From the NCBI GenBank assembly GCA_951217055.1, contig OX578277.1:14377218-14441217 (forward strand): a stretch of 64,000 nucleotides of DNA, read 5' to 3'. Position numbers and translations under genes: made by a program. The stretch comes from Gerris lacustris (taxonomy: Eukaryota > Arthropoda > Insecta > Hemiptera > Gerridae). Below the pieces are notes generated by a model that saw only the letters and a list, made by a program, of their open reading frames with translations, searched no databases and was not told where the DNA came from. Position 1 is the stretch's first letter; every line of letters begins with the position of its first letter. This document shows positions 32,160-43,376 of the stretch, one piece after another.

Positions 32160-33181
32160 TAAAAACTATTTATAGTTTTAGCGATCTTTAACTCTTTATA
32201 GCGGTGTCGCTGTTGGTTTTACTAAAACATTGTATTTGATAAAAAAAAAAATATTTGTCTCATTGAATAGATGAAGTTAGATTTTTTTCTCGACCTAAAA
32301 TTCCAATTTTAAATTTTAAGTTCACGTTTACGCGAGCGTTGCTCGTGAACGCTTGGGCGGATAAACAAAAGAAGAGTATGGACTACATACTCTTCTTTTG
32401 TGTGGGTCGTAGAGGGTTGAATATTATAAACAAACTAAATTGTTTTAAAATTGGCTATATTTCGCCCCTCTCCGGGGCATATTCATGCCTTGGCCATGGT
32501 TACCCGCATATACCGAATTATAATTTACGCTAGTCCTTTTTAGTTTTAGTTTAATAAATGTTTTTTATCTGTTTATATAATCATGTTAAGTTATTGTTAA
32601 AAGTTAAATATGAAAATTGTTATTGTTAATATTGTTATTGAACAGAGGTTCTGGAAGTAAGTGGAAAAGTGGAAAATTTGTATAAAAACGACAATACCGA
32701 AAAATGGTGGATAAAAACTTACTATACTGACAAACATACAAGGCATGAATATGCCCCGGAGAGGGGCGAAATATAGCCAATTTTAAAACAATTTAGTTTG
32801 TTTATAATATTCAACCCTCTACGACCCACACAAAAGAAGACTTTATTAAAAAAAGAGGGACACACGGAAAGTTTTTAAAGTTATTTAAAAACACAAGTAG
32901 TCCATACTTTTTAGATGAACTAATTTTCCTTAAAAAAGGTTTGTAGTCATTTTTGAGTGGAATTCTGAGAATGTGATATTAGAATTTTCTTTAATATTAA
33001 GAAGCTCTTTTACAACTAACAGAGATAATTTGCCTCATCATTTAAAAAACGAACTCGTCCTGGGCATTGGTAAAATGAACATGTCTACCAAATTTCATCA
33101 AAATCGGTCGACATTTACTCAAGTTATCGTCGCACGTTTCATAATTCGCGGACACACAGACCGACAGACAGACAGACACGA
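32160..33181 (+). repeat. Repeat R1 copy split by a foldback element
   Basis: The R1 left part (32160-32363) stops at CTTGGGCGGATAA. The R1 right part resumes at about 33045 (ACGAACTCGTCCTGGGCATT) and runs to the CAGA tail (33162-33178). The gap holds the foldback element and about 190 bp of flanking sequence. Confidence 0.75.
32365..32845. mobile_element. Foldback element with hammerhead-like stem
   Basis: Arms of about 104 bp (32392-32495 and 32739-32840) match almost perfectly in inverse: TGTGTGGGTCGTAGAGGG, TTGGCTATATTTCGCCCC, CATATTCATGCC. Left of the arm a separate palindrome (32365-32401; 15-bp stem ACAAAAGAAGAGTAT) sits at the insertion edge. The motif GCCCC-GGAGA-GGGGC-GAAA at 32753-32771 has hammerhead layout. 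About 243 bp lie between the arms, with no coding sequence. Confidence 0.7.
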
Positions 33182-33320
33182 AACCAAAAATGTTCCCTGA
33201 TGTCTGAAACGGATTTCTGTCTTGGAATTTTTAAAATCGGAGGCATAAACGTTTTTCGTTCCCAAAAGAGACCTAATGCTTCCAGTACCTTCGGTAAGCT
33301 CGAGAGCAAAAATTTAAAAA
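33182..33320 (+). repeat. Repeat R2, right-end fragment
   Basis: AACCAAAAATGTTCCCTGATG, ATTTCTGTCTTGGAATTTTT, then CTTCGGTAAGCTCG. It directly follows the CAGA tail of R1, so the two families are joined at their shared tail. Confidence 0.7.
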
Positions 33321-33654
33321 CAAGCTTTTATCTTGGGCCATCCGCCATATTGGATTTAGAGGGGAGGCATTTTATTTTTCGTATTCTTCTCAGCCAACTT
33401 TTTCAATTGATCAATATCATGGGCGTGCTTAAAAAATAACTAGTACCCGAACATATATATACATACATACATAAAAACATTGCAAGTTAAATAAATGCTT
33501 GCAAAATGTAGTCTATTTGAATAAAAATCTAATGATATAAGCCGAGAAAATTTAGTTACCGAAATAATAATGAAAATAAACCTGATTTTCTTGAAAATTG
33601 AAAACAAAAAGTAAAGTAAGTAAACCTGTTGAACATATTTTAAATAATATATTA
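33321..33654. other. Unassigned AT-rich DNA
   Basis: Short ATAC and AT runs. 33500-33545 resembles the R3 block AAATGTAGTC..AATGATATAAGCC. Confidence 0.35.
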
Positions 33655-34075
33655 AGTAGACATCGCGTGGGGCTTTATCGTTGAAGCGAGCTAAATAATA
33701 TTAGCGAGCTATTGAATATTAAGCAAATTAATAGTTAATCATGATGAGTTTATAGTTTAAAAGGATGATAGGTATTGGTAATAAATATTTAATATTAAGC
33801 AAATTAATAGTTAATCATGATGAGTTTATAGTTTCAAAGAATGGATTGGTATTGGTAATAAATATTTAATATTAATCAAATTAATAGTTAATCATGATGA
33901 GTTTATAGTTTATAAGGATGATAGGTATTGGTAATAAATCTTTAATATTAAGCAAATTAATAGTTAATCATGATGAGTTTATAGCTTATAAGGATGATAG
34001 GTATTGGTAATAAATATTTAATATTAATCAAATTAATAGTTAATCATGATGAGTTTATAGTTTAAAAGGATGATT
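33655..34075 (+). repeat. R1 left end with 76-bp tandem expansion
   Basis: CATCGCGTGG..GAAGCGAGC identifies the R1 left end. The next segment (AAATTAATAGTTAATCATG, ATGAGTTTATAG) is repeated about five times, with starts at 33725, 33801, 33878, 33954 and 34030. Confidence 0.85.
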
Positions 34076-35212
34076 GGAGTAAACGGTAGTACTAGGTGGG
34101 ACTCTCACTTTACATCCAATAACATAATGGTTCCTAAATGTCCTCCTGCAGGTGGGGTTCACTGTCACAGTTAGTCGATTGATAAGGTTGTCCGTCTGTA
34201 TAGATAACAATATATTTATGTTTTCTAGGATCTTGGACCGAGATCATCCGAGGAAGTTTTTCTGTGTTGTCTCGGACCGATTTTTTACCTTTTCATATAC
34301 GTAGTACATAAAGTATTGCGATGGCGCTAAAACTTCTCACTATCACACCCAGGTGTCATTGCTATATTGTAGGAATGTGACTAATGACGACCATTATGAG
34401 GAAGAGTCGAAACGTATCGACTCAAATGAATTAATTTGTATTCTTTACACCTAAATAAGCCAATCAATTTTCATCGTTCAGTAGAAAAGGTGCTGATTCC
34501 GATGCATTCTGCATTTACAAATGTAGTAAATTTAAATACGAATTGAACAATATGAGTAGTTTATGAGATATCGAATGAATCTGATATATCGATGTTTTCG
34601 ATGTATCAGATTTGGATGAAAATTGAAAACGAGTTATGCAATTATCGGTTGAATATATATATTTTATTTTTAAATTAGTAATAAATAAATAAAATGAGAT
34701 AACATGGAATATAAATTCAGTACTACTACGTAAAATAACAAAGTTTTTGATCGAGTTAGTTGGACCAATATTTTACTCTCAATTTATTTCTATAAAAATA
34801 TAATCTAAAAGAAAAAAAAAAACAATATCTACACTACATGAATTTTCTGTTTGATACATCTTTCATATTTTGCAAATACATTTAATATGATGTTTCGCTT
34901 AAATAACTACATTTGTAAAATTCAAACAAGTAATTTTAATTAAACATTTCTGATATTCGTTTTCAGTTCAATGAGCCCTTTTATTTTATATCGAGCAAGC
35001 GAGCAAGAATACCCTTTCAAATCTTATACCAAACAAACAACTATTAATTGTTGCTACTTTTGTTTTAAATTTTACATTAAAATAAATTATTTATTTTATT
35101 TATAATACTTTTAGTTTTTATAAACTGTCCTCTTTTAGTTTAGTGCATAATCAAAATATAATCTATTTCATAAAAAGGATTAAAAGTTAAACAGTCATTC
35201 TTTATAAAATAG
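34076..35212. other. Unassigned DNA with R3 fragment
   Basis: 34228-34345 carries an R3 fragment (GTTGTCTCGGACCGATTTTT joined to AAGTATTGCGATGGCGC). GAGTCGAAACGTATCGACTC at 34404-34423 is a 20-bp palindrome-like motif. The remainder is AT-rich. Confidence 0.4.
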
Positions 35213-36530
35213 TGTGCCAATTAGTGTGGCACATAGCTTCATCGCGTCCTATTTCGTATCCTTTACAGATTTTATGCTTTTACAACCTATTTTTGTTAAA
35301 TTTATTTATTTTCTTTCTGTTTTATAATTAACTTTTTCAAGATTGATTATATTTTTTTGCATGAATTAAAGTATCAATTGAGCAAAATTTAAAGAGTGTA
35401 GACAGTTAAAAATTATCAGGGGCTATCTGCGGACTTCTTTCGATAAACCATCTAAATTTCATAAAAATCAGATGAGTTTACTTTCCAAGATGTGCGTGTA
35501 AATAAATGTATGTTTATGCGCATGTGGAACAAAACCAAATTGGCGCAGAATATTGAAACTTATATGGGACCAACAAAGGGCTAATTATGTCCTACCATCA
35601 AAATTTCATTAAAATCGGACGTGTAGTTTTTAGGGTCAGTAGGCAAAACCAAGGACCCTTTTATTTTCCTGCGTGTGTCTGTCCGTCCGTCCTGTCGCCT
35701 GCTCTTACGGCTACACCTTTCGTCCGATCACTTTGAAATTTGGCATGTATGTGTCTTGCACCTACCCACATATTTTAAAAATATAGCAACTTAAAAAAAA
35801 AATATTTAAAAAAAAAAATTAGGGTAAAAAATATATAATTCTTTGGTTATAACTTTGATAGGGCGAGCGTAGGCAAGTTTGAAGTGGGTGTGAAACGTGT
35901 CCTCCTCCCTCTATCTCGCTTATGTGAAATGCAAAAAATCTGAAAAAATTCCTGAACATTCTTCGACCAAAAGTAAAGATACCACTTTTTGGAAATTTCG
36001 AAAAAAAAAATTTTTTTTTTTTTTTATTGACAAAATACGTTTTTTATAACTATGGTCTTAATGAGATGTTGAACGGGACTAAAACTACAACCAAAAAAAA
36101 AAATATGGTCTTTTCGATGTATTTATATGGTTGTAGTCCGGTTCAGTGGCAAAAAAATACTTTATCAGAAGTTTGTTTATGTGTTTTGAGAATATCAGAC
36201 CCATAGGATAGTTCAAAGTAAGCTTTTTAGCATTTTAAAAAACACCATTTATACTTAAACTATACAGGGTTGCCTACGGACCCTCGCTGTGTTCTGACTA
36301 GCATACACTTGACCTGTTTATTAAGATATTATGTGGGTTCGCTAAAATTGAGCGACATACCGATAGCCAGGCGCGGAACCAAAAATGTTTTCTAATGTCT
36401 GAAACGAATCTCTGTCTTGGATTTTTTAAAATCGGAAACATAAAAAAATCGTTCTTCAGAACTATGAAGTAGCTTCCGTGACCTTCGGTAAGCTCAGATG
36501 CAAAAAATATATTTTCAGAAAAAAACAAAA
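35213..36530 (+). repeat. Repeat R2 copy split by R4
   Basis: Left part 35213-35631 (GCCAATTAGTGTGGCACATAG to AAAATCGGACGTGTAG). Right part 36317-36530 (ATATTATGTGGGTTCGC to GACCTTCGGTAAGCTC). Confidence 0.8.
35632..36316 (+). repeat. Repeat R4, copy C (full length)
   Basis: Starts with the terminal hairpin AGGGTCAGTAGGC-loop-AAGGACCCT and CTGTCCGTCCGTC. It runs through GTCGAAGAAT, CTATGGTCTT and AGCTTACTTTGAAC (these three read on the minus strand where needed) and ends at GCCTACGGACCCT and CACTTGACCTG. The host R2 sequence defines both edges. Confidence 0.85.
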
Positions 36531-37204
36531 CTGTACGGCTAAATTTAAAATAAGAATGTTAAAAGTTGCTCCTGACGAATGTTGGTCAACATTTTGGACA
36601 TGCTACGTAATAAATACGCTAAAGAAATATCAAGTCATACTTCCAAAGCTATTCTTTAACCATCATATTATTTGAAGAACGCTGGAGCTGAATACCTGTC
36701 AATTGTTCCAATTATAATAATTCTGTGTAAAGACGTAGCTTGCTTATTGAACTACTCCTCTTTCATGCGATAGTTCACAATAGCACATTATTGAACTAGC
36801 TACATACGTCGTCCTTCATCCATGGCTTGTATTTGGGTTGTAGCATAGAACCCCGTGCTTTGCAAATCAAGGAGATTTGGTTTACCCTTTATAGGACAGT
36901 GTCTGATATATTAGCCACCCTTGAGGTACCCTGAATGGGCAAGTCATATATATTATATATATAGCATATAGCTACTATATATTATATATGGTTCTAGAAG
37001 TGACACATATAAAAATACGACATGTTTTAAAACAAAAACACTATCGATGTCTTTATATCGCCGCAATAATGCTTTTTAAATCCATCATTACTAAATCAGA
37101 CTATACAACAGCTGATTAAAACTAAACTAAGGGTTTTTCTGGGTGTCCCCTTAAGTGGACACTGACCGTTAACGTAAAAAATTAAATTTTTTACTTGCCC
37201 TATA
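36531..37204. other. Unassigned AT-rich DNA
   Basis: AT palindromes at 36948-36990. No gene is seen. Confidence 0.4.
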
Positions 37205-38555
37205 AAAGGTTAAACTCAGATTTTGTCAGGTTAAGATATGTATTATTCATATCAAATTAATATACTTAAAGGTACTATGTAACTTTGATACCATCAACAT
37301 ATAATGTAATTTTGACAGTACCCCATTTTTTATTTCTTGTAGAAACAAAAGCATACTTTCATCATTATCCAGATTATCATTTAACCAGGTTTCTACACTT
37401 GGCTCATCAAAGTGGGCATTGTATTTTCTTGCCAATTCTTTCCAATATTTTATCCGGAATATATTTTTCTTAATTAGAAGTTTTGTCAAGAATTTCGTCA
37501 GTTTTTCATTAGGCATTTCTAATATTTTAGTGATGTAATTTGTTTGGAGTATTAAGTAAAAGATAAAAAGGGGATCACTTCCGGTTTCTAAAACCGAGAA
37601 ATAGTTATTACGAGGTAGTCAGAAGATTTTTTTAAGAAAATATTATTGCAGATTCTCTATGGTTTCGTGCATTTTTCCTGCCCATATAGGATCCGCATAG
37701 CCCATTAAGGACCTGGCTGCTGCGCCGAACAACCAATACTTTGTGTCCAAAGGGATAGTTGAGTGTGATACTATATTTTTCCATGAGTAGTTTATACCGA
37801 GTCGCCGTAAGTTTCTTTCTAATGTGGTCTTCAAAATTATGTTTAGATGTTATATTGAGCCCTAAATATTTATAATCATTCATTATGCTAATCGGTTTGT
37901 CTTCAAATAGCCATTATTCTTCGGCTCCTAGTTTACCACCTTTTTTAAACACAATGATTTTGGATTTTTCTTGATTGACTTTTAAGTTTTAATCATGGCA
38001 ATATTTCTGGAATCTGTTTATCATGAGCTGCCGAAATCATCCCTTTTTTTTGGCAAAAATGTCTAAATCATTCGCAAATAGCAATATACGGAAGTACTTG
38101 ATTCAAATCATAAATGAACAAGCTGAAAAGGGCGGGTGACAATAAACAGCCCTGTTCTTGTTGTCAAATACTCTGTAACACCGCAGGGTCACCAAAAATT
38201 TGATTACGTACATTCGTACAGTTTAACGAGAGCATTTATAAGTTTTGTAGATAATTTAATAATTTTCAGTTTGTACCACAGGGCATTTCTGTCCATCCCA
38301 TCAAATGCTGTTGACATATCAACAAAGAAAGCATACAGTTTACCCCTTTTTTCAGACATGTTAATTTAATAATACTTATTAGATTATAATATAATAATTA
38401 TAATATTATTAATTGTCCTTAGTCGAATATCGCTCTCGAAATCCTGCTTGTAATTCTGTAAGAATATTTTCTCTAGTCATACACTCTTCCAGCCTTGCAA
38501 GTAGAAGGCCTGTATACAATTTAGTGATAGCGTTGATAAAACTTATGGTTGTGTG
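37205..38555 (-). pseudogene. LINE reverse transcriptase pseudogene
   Basis: Reading the minus strand from about 38548: FINAITKLYTGLLLARLEE and ELQAGFRERYST (fingers region), KLYAFFVDMSTAFDGMDR (catalytic motif A, with D), EQGCLLSPALFSLFIYDL (motif B), NQEKSKIIVFKKGGKL, then DYKYLGLNI and HNFEDHIRKKL (thumb), WLFGAAARSLMGYADPIW, and a C-terminal stretch IKYWKELARKY to about 37250. These are the ordered blocks of a non-LTR reverse transcriptase. The FADD motif C region is degraded, and there are several stops and frameshifts. Endonuclease and 5' parts are missing. Confidence 0.85.
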
Positions 38556-38574
38556 GTAGTTAAAATTTCACTCG

Positions 38575-38937
38575 TAATATTTTCAAGATGGCGGCAAACA
38601 TGGCAGGCGACTAAAAAAAGTTCTTAGTAACTATAACATGTTATACATCAATTTAAAGGCCTTGAAGTGTAGAAAAAGAATATGCAATTTGTAAATTTTA
38701 CAATTAATAGTTTCAAGATGGCGGCCAATATGGCGGGCGACTAAAAAAAGTGTTTAGTAACTATTACATGTTATACATCAACTTCAAGGTCTTGAAGTGT
38801 AGAAAAAGAATATGCAATTATTAAAATTTTTCAAGATGGCGGCCAATATGGGGTCGGGGGGACTAAACATTGTTATAGTTACCACAACATGTTATACATC
38901 AATTTATAGGTCTTGAAAAGTAGAAAAAGAATATTAC
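38575..38937 (+). repeat. Tandem repeat with CAAGATGGCGGC, three units
   Basis: Units start at 38581, 38711 and 38829 (130 and 118 bp apart). Each begins TTTCAAGATGGCGGC and holds ACATGTTATACATCAA and GTAGAAAAAGAATAT. CAAGATGGCGGC matches the YY1-type core. Confidence 0.85.
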
Positions 38938-39680
38938 TATTAAAATCAGTGTAATTATATTACAGCTAATAATTTTTAACTTTAATGTACAGAAACCGGC
39001 GATTATCTTACGTACTTACGTGAAGCGCGCCTTACTTGTTTATAATTAGTTTCTTCCTTTTTTTTCTATAACGCAATAATTTTGTTATTTAACATACTAC
39101 TATCTAAACAGTACTAATTAATATTTTAATTATTATCTGTATTACCCTAAGGCCAAAATTAAAATAGCGAAATCAACAATAAAGTTTACCTTTTTATTTC
39201 GTATTTTAAAATATACAAATAAAGAAATCAAATAGGGAAATTAAGCATGAGCAAAAATATTTCTGATTATAATTGACATTTTAATGTTATTAAAAGGTTT
39301 TTATTCCCTCAACCCTTAAAACTCATAATGAGGGAAAAAATTCCCCGAGGGCAAATAAAAAAAACAAATGAAAAAACTTTATTTCATTGCAATCAACCCT
39401 TCACATTATTTATTTAAAGAGCAAAAGAAGGTCATTATAGAGAAACAAATTAAAATGATTCACCTGAAATAATTTAAAAAAAAACTATCGTTTAAATTTA
39501 AAATCATGGTATTTGTTTTTATAGTTTTGTGAGTTGAATGAAAAGAAATTCAATTAAAACGATATGTATAATTTTATGTTTTCATTTATTAGGTAATTAA
39601 ATTTAATTACAGGGATTGTTCTATTTGACTAATCTATTAACTTCAAATGACGCTATTATACTTAACACCTTCTTTAATTA
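38938..39680. other. Unassigned AT-rich DNA
   Basis: No feature can be supported. Confidence 0.45.
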
Positions 39681-40106
39681 TTATCATATGTTAATTCTGT
39701 TTGACGGATTCTTTTCCCAGGTGTTTAATAAATAATCAAAAACTTATAGTTTTCATATATTTTTTTATTCAGGTACTCTCTATAAAAACTTGCTAAGTAG
39801 TAATATGAATTGTTGAAGTTGTATATATTTATTTTAATGTTTTTTTAATATGTGTGACTGATTACTAAGTCTAAGTGGGTGTTATGTAAAATATTAGATT
39901 TTATTATTTTTGACAAACTCTTTCTTTGAGGAATAACTTGTACATCATCTAAATGTATTTTTGAATCAAAATTATAAGGATTGAAAATGACCTTAGAGAA
40001 GGGTCGAAACGTCTCTGAATAAAAAAATATATGAAAACTATAAGTTTTTGATTATTTATTAAACACCTGGGAAAAGAATCCGTCAAACAGAATTAACATA
40101 TGATAA
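39681..40106. mobile_element. Foldback element with hammerhead-like core (Penelope-like)
   Basis: Arms of about 95 bp (39681-39775 and 40012-40106) are near identical in inverse: TTATCATATGTTAATTCTG, GACGGATTCTTTTCCCAGG, ATATATTTTTTTATTCAGG. The right arm is preceded by a hammerhead-like motif ending GAAACGTC (39981-40012), and the arm begins right there. There is no coding sequence. Confidence 0.65.
39981..40012 (+). ncRNA. Degenerate hammerhead-like core
   Basis: TTGAAAA in place of CUGANGA, one U, stem GACC/GGTC with an A/T-rich loop, then GAAACGTC. The first core box is mutated, so it is probably inactive. The inverted arm of the element starts at or one or two bases after the GTC where cleavage would fall. 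Confidence 0.4.
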
Positions 40107-40154
40107 TAATCTATTAACGCTAAAATGGGCGATATTAAAATACAATATGTCTAA

Positions 40155-41570
40155 TTGCAGTGAGCGTATGCGTTCTGTCTGAGTGTTGGAAACGTATGAT
40201 GATAACTTGAGTAAAAGATGACCGATTTTGGTGCATTTTAGTACGTATAATGTTCATTTTACAAATGCCCAGGAGGAGTTCGTTGGACAACGTTATTTGC
40301 CCATGTTGCGCGCAAACATTTTAAATTGGAATTTTAAGACGGAAAAAATTCTAACTTCATCTATCTTAAAAAATGCTATACTATATCTATCTATATTCCA
40401 AAATTCTAACATATTTAAAAAAAATCAATACTTCTTCTAAATTTTATCTATATATCTATATCTAACCTCATATTCTTCGAGAGTTTTATTCTTATCTATA
40501 AATTCTGATTGTCTATCTATTCGATAAGACAAATATTTTTTTGCAAATACAATTTTTTTAGTAAAACTAACAGCGACACTATGAAGAAAAAAAACATGTA
40601 AAAGTGTTAGAAACTATTAAAGTAGACTAAACGTTTAAAATAGTGAAACAACGTTTTCACCAATATCTTATGTTCTAATAAAACATACATTTTAATATAA
40701 CTTCGCTTATAATCAGCTAATGTACTATTGAAACATGTATTTAAAATATCATCCTGATACAAACAGAAGTTTTTGTGTAGTGAAGTCATACATTTTATAA
40801 TGGTTTAAATAAATATAACCGGGGCCTCCGGCCGTCTGGGTTAAGAAATAGTCCTGTTCCCTCTCTACACGGCTCTTTACTACAATCATCCTCTTTAACT
40901 ATAAACTCATTAATTTTGATTTTTTTTAATATTCAATATTTATTTTATCTACGATTGATACGAAATATAAACATTATATCTTTGTTTAGATGCGTAGAAA
41001 GTGATTATTTACGAACTTGTATTCATTGCGCATGCGTGTCTCATAGTTCTGAATAATTCCTCTTCTTTACCACACTAGTGCGGTAGAGAAGAGGAATTCT
41101 TCAGCTTTACGCACGATTAGTGAGTTTGTTTACATTTAACAAAAGTAATTTGCTGTTCTTTTAATGAAGTAACTGTTTATATCGAGTTTTTAGTGAAAAA
41201 CAATGAGTGAATCAAGTGACTTTGACGAAAATATGGAGAAATCCTCCAGAAATAATTAATTTTGCAAAAAATACAACTCAAGAATTATAATCCCATCTTT
41301 ATCAAGAGAGTGATACGAACTTACATACAGCAAGTTTATTTTTCTGTATATATTTTTTTAATCTAACAATCGTAGATAAAGTACGGTACGCAACTTGTGC
41401 GAAAACGGCATTTCGCATTGCTCGTGTGGTTTTACAACCCTCGCTGTCGCTCGGGTGCAAACTCCACACTCGCATGCAAAATGCTACTTTCCGCACTCGA
41501 CGCGTAATGTACTATTATTACGCTCGCTTTAATGAAAGAGTCACACGATACCTAGTTATTAATAATGTAA
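40155..41570 (-). repeat. Repeat R1, minus copy split by palindrome element
   Basis: The minus-strand R1 blocks run from the tail side (ACTTGAGTAAAAGATGACCG, AAATGCCCAGGAGGAGTTCG) to ATTCAATATTTATT at 40942. They resume at ATTACGCTCGCTTTAATG (41517). The junction shows the palindrome element inserted between them. Confidence 0.8.
40943..41516 (+). mobile_element. Palindrome element (Crypton-like), copy 3
   Basis: Same layout as copy 1. The palindrome at 41049-41104 has centre CACTAGTG and two extra arm mismatches. The ORF (41203, MSESSD..) is broken early by deletions. Flanking R1 sequence fixes its right end at ACTATT. Confidence 0.75.
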
Positions 41571-42135
41571 TGAATTATGTATTACGTAGTCCAAATTAAA
41601 CTTTATGGACGCTTTGGAAACGATAATCTGTAAGAATTTAATAGCTTGGCCCATATAAATGCAATATAGCCACTGCCCTGTCAAAAAAATCAATTTTTAA
41701 TCCCAGCATGAGCCTTATGATTGAAGACTATATTTATATAACATAAATTGCATTCAATTTCTTCAGAATCGAGTTAGAGTTAGAGCTGATTTTTAAATTA
41801 TTACTCAATCTTGAAAAGACGGCAGCTTGTAGCTTGGCTGAAACCAACCCATAACTTATTTGTGACTTGCTTACCTATCCTTAAACTGCTTATACTTATT
41901 CCTTAAACTTATTCTTATCCCTTAAACAAATTAGCCTAGTAACCTCTGAAAGTGTGTGTGAGTTAACTTAAAGACAATTCCCTTGATCTAACGGTACTCA
42001 AGTATTCTAAGTATAAATAAAAGCTCAGGACAAAAGTTAAATTTAAATTATTTAGAACATCTACAGAGAAAAATTGTAACTAGTTTAGGTGTGTATATGT
42101 GTGAGTGTGTGTATGTATATTTATTTATGCATATA
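41571..42135. other. Unassigned AT-rich DNA
   Basis: Short GTGTGTATG-type runs at 42090-42120. No gene. Confidence 0.4.
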
Positions 42136-43376
42136 CAGGGTGTATCAATTTCAGATGGCCATAGAAAAAGGGGTATATCTGCAGGTCATTTGGAGCAAAA
42201 AAGTTCATATAAGCTATAGTCCAATTCTCAACAGGGTAGGAGCTATAGGCGAAAATAGACTGTGTTAAAAACAACCGACCTTTGCCTTAAAAAACTGAAA
42301 TAACTCAAAATATATTAATCTTGGAACAATGAATGAACAATCGTTGGAAAGAGCAGGAAATTTCCTATAAAATTATGTATGTTTTAGTTGAGTTGTTGCC
42401 TTTTTAGTGTGACCCAGAGCTGTTTGAAAACAAAAAAATAGATTTTTTTAAAAAATCTGAAAAACTTTGAGCCCACTTATCGATATAATCCGAATGGCAG
42501 AAATGCGTACAAAGTTAGGAAAAGTTGGCGCTTTTAATAAGCTTTAAAACGATACCAAATACTTCAAAATATTCCAACTCTAAGTGGGCGAACAAACCAT
42601 CGTTGTAGAAAAAAACATGTCGTGCTTGCAGCTGGAGAAGGGCAAAGAAACGTGAATTATCAGCTGTGGCATCTTTGACAAAATGATGTCGAATGTGCAT
42701 TGCTCAAGGTGGCGGCCATTTTGAGCAGCTTCTGCCTTGAGATACCATGGTAAGTATATTTTACAATAATAGATCTTCTAGTTAGAGAACTAAAATTTCT
42801 ACTTAATGGTCGCCACCTTGAGCAATGCTTTTGTCAAAGATGCCACAGATGATAATGTCACGTTTCTTTGCCCTTCTCCAGCTGCAAGCACGACATGTTT
42901 TTTTCTACATCGGTGGTTTGTTCGCCCACTTAGAGTTGGAATATTGTGGAGTATTTGGTATTGTTTTAAAGCTTATTAAAAGCGCCAACTTTTCCTAACT
43001 TTGTACGCATTTCTGCCATTCGGGTCATATCGATAAGTGGGCTCAAAGTTTTTAAGATTTTTAAAAAAATCTATTTTTTTGTTTTCAAACAGCTCTGGGT
43101 CACACTAAAAAGGCAACCACTCAACTAAAACATACATCATTTTATAGGAAATTTCCTGCTCTTTCCAACGATTGTTCATTCATTGTTCCAAGATTAATAT
43201 ATTTTGAGTTATTTCAGTTTTTTAAGGCAAAGGTCGGTTGTTTTTAACACAGTCTATTTTCGCCTATAGCTCCTACCCTGTTGAGAATTGGACTATAGCT
43301 TATATGAACTTTTTTGCTCCAAATGACCTGTAGATATACCCCTTTTTCTATGGCCACCTGAAATTGATACACCCTT
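42136..43376. mobile_element. Long foldback element, mariner-like ends, 1241 bp
   Basis: Two arms of about 570-590 bp (42136-42723 and 42812-43376) are inverse copies with few differences. The ends are CAGGGTGTATCAATTTCAG and, inverted, AAGGGTGTATCAATTTCAG. TA lies on each side (42134-42135, 43377-43378), compatible with a TA duplication as in Tc1/mariner. The middle of about 90 bp is unique. There is no open frame of useful length. Confidence 0.8.

Noticed and set aside
34404..34423. Another hammerhead core around GAGTCGAAACG
   Set aside because: GAAAC is present but the upstream CUGANGA box and a stem II of the right spacing could not be found.
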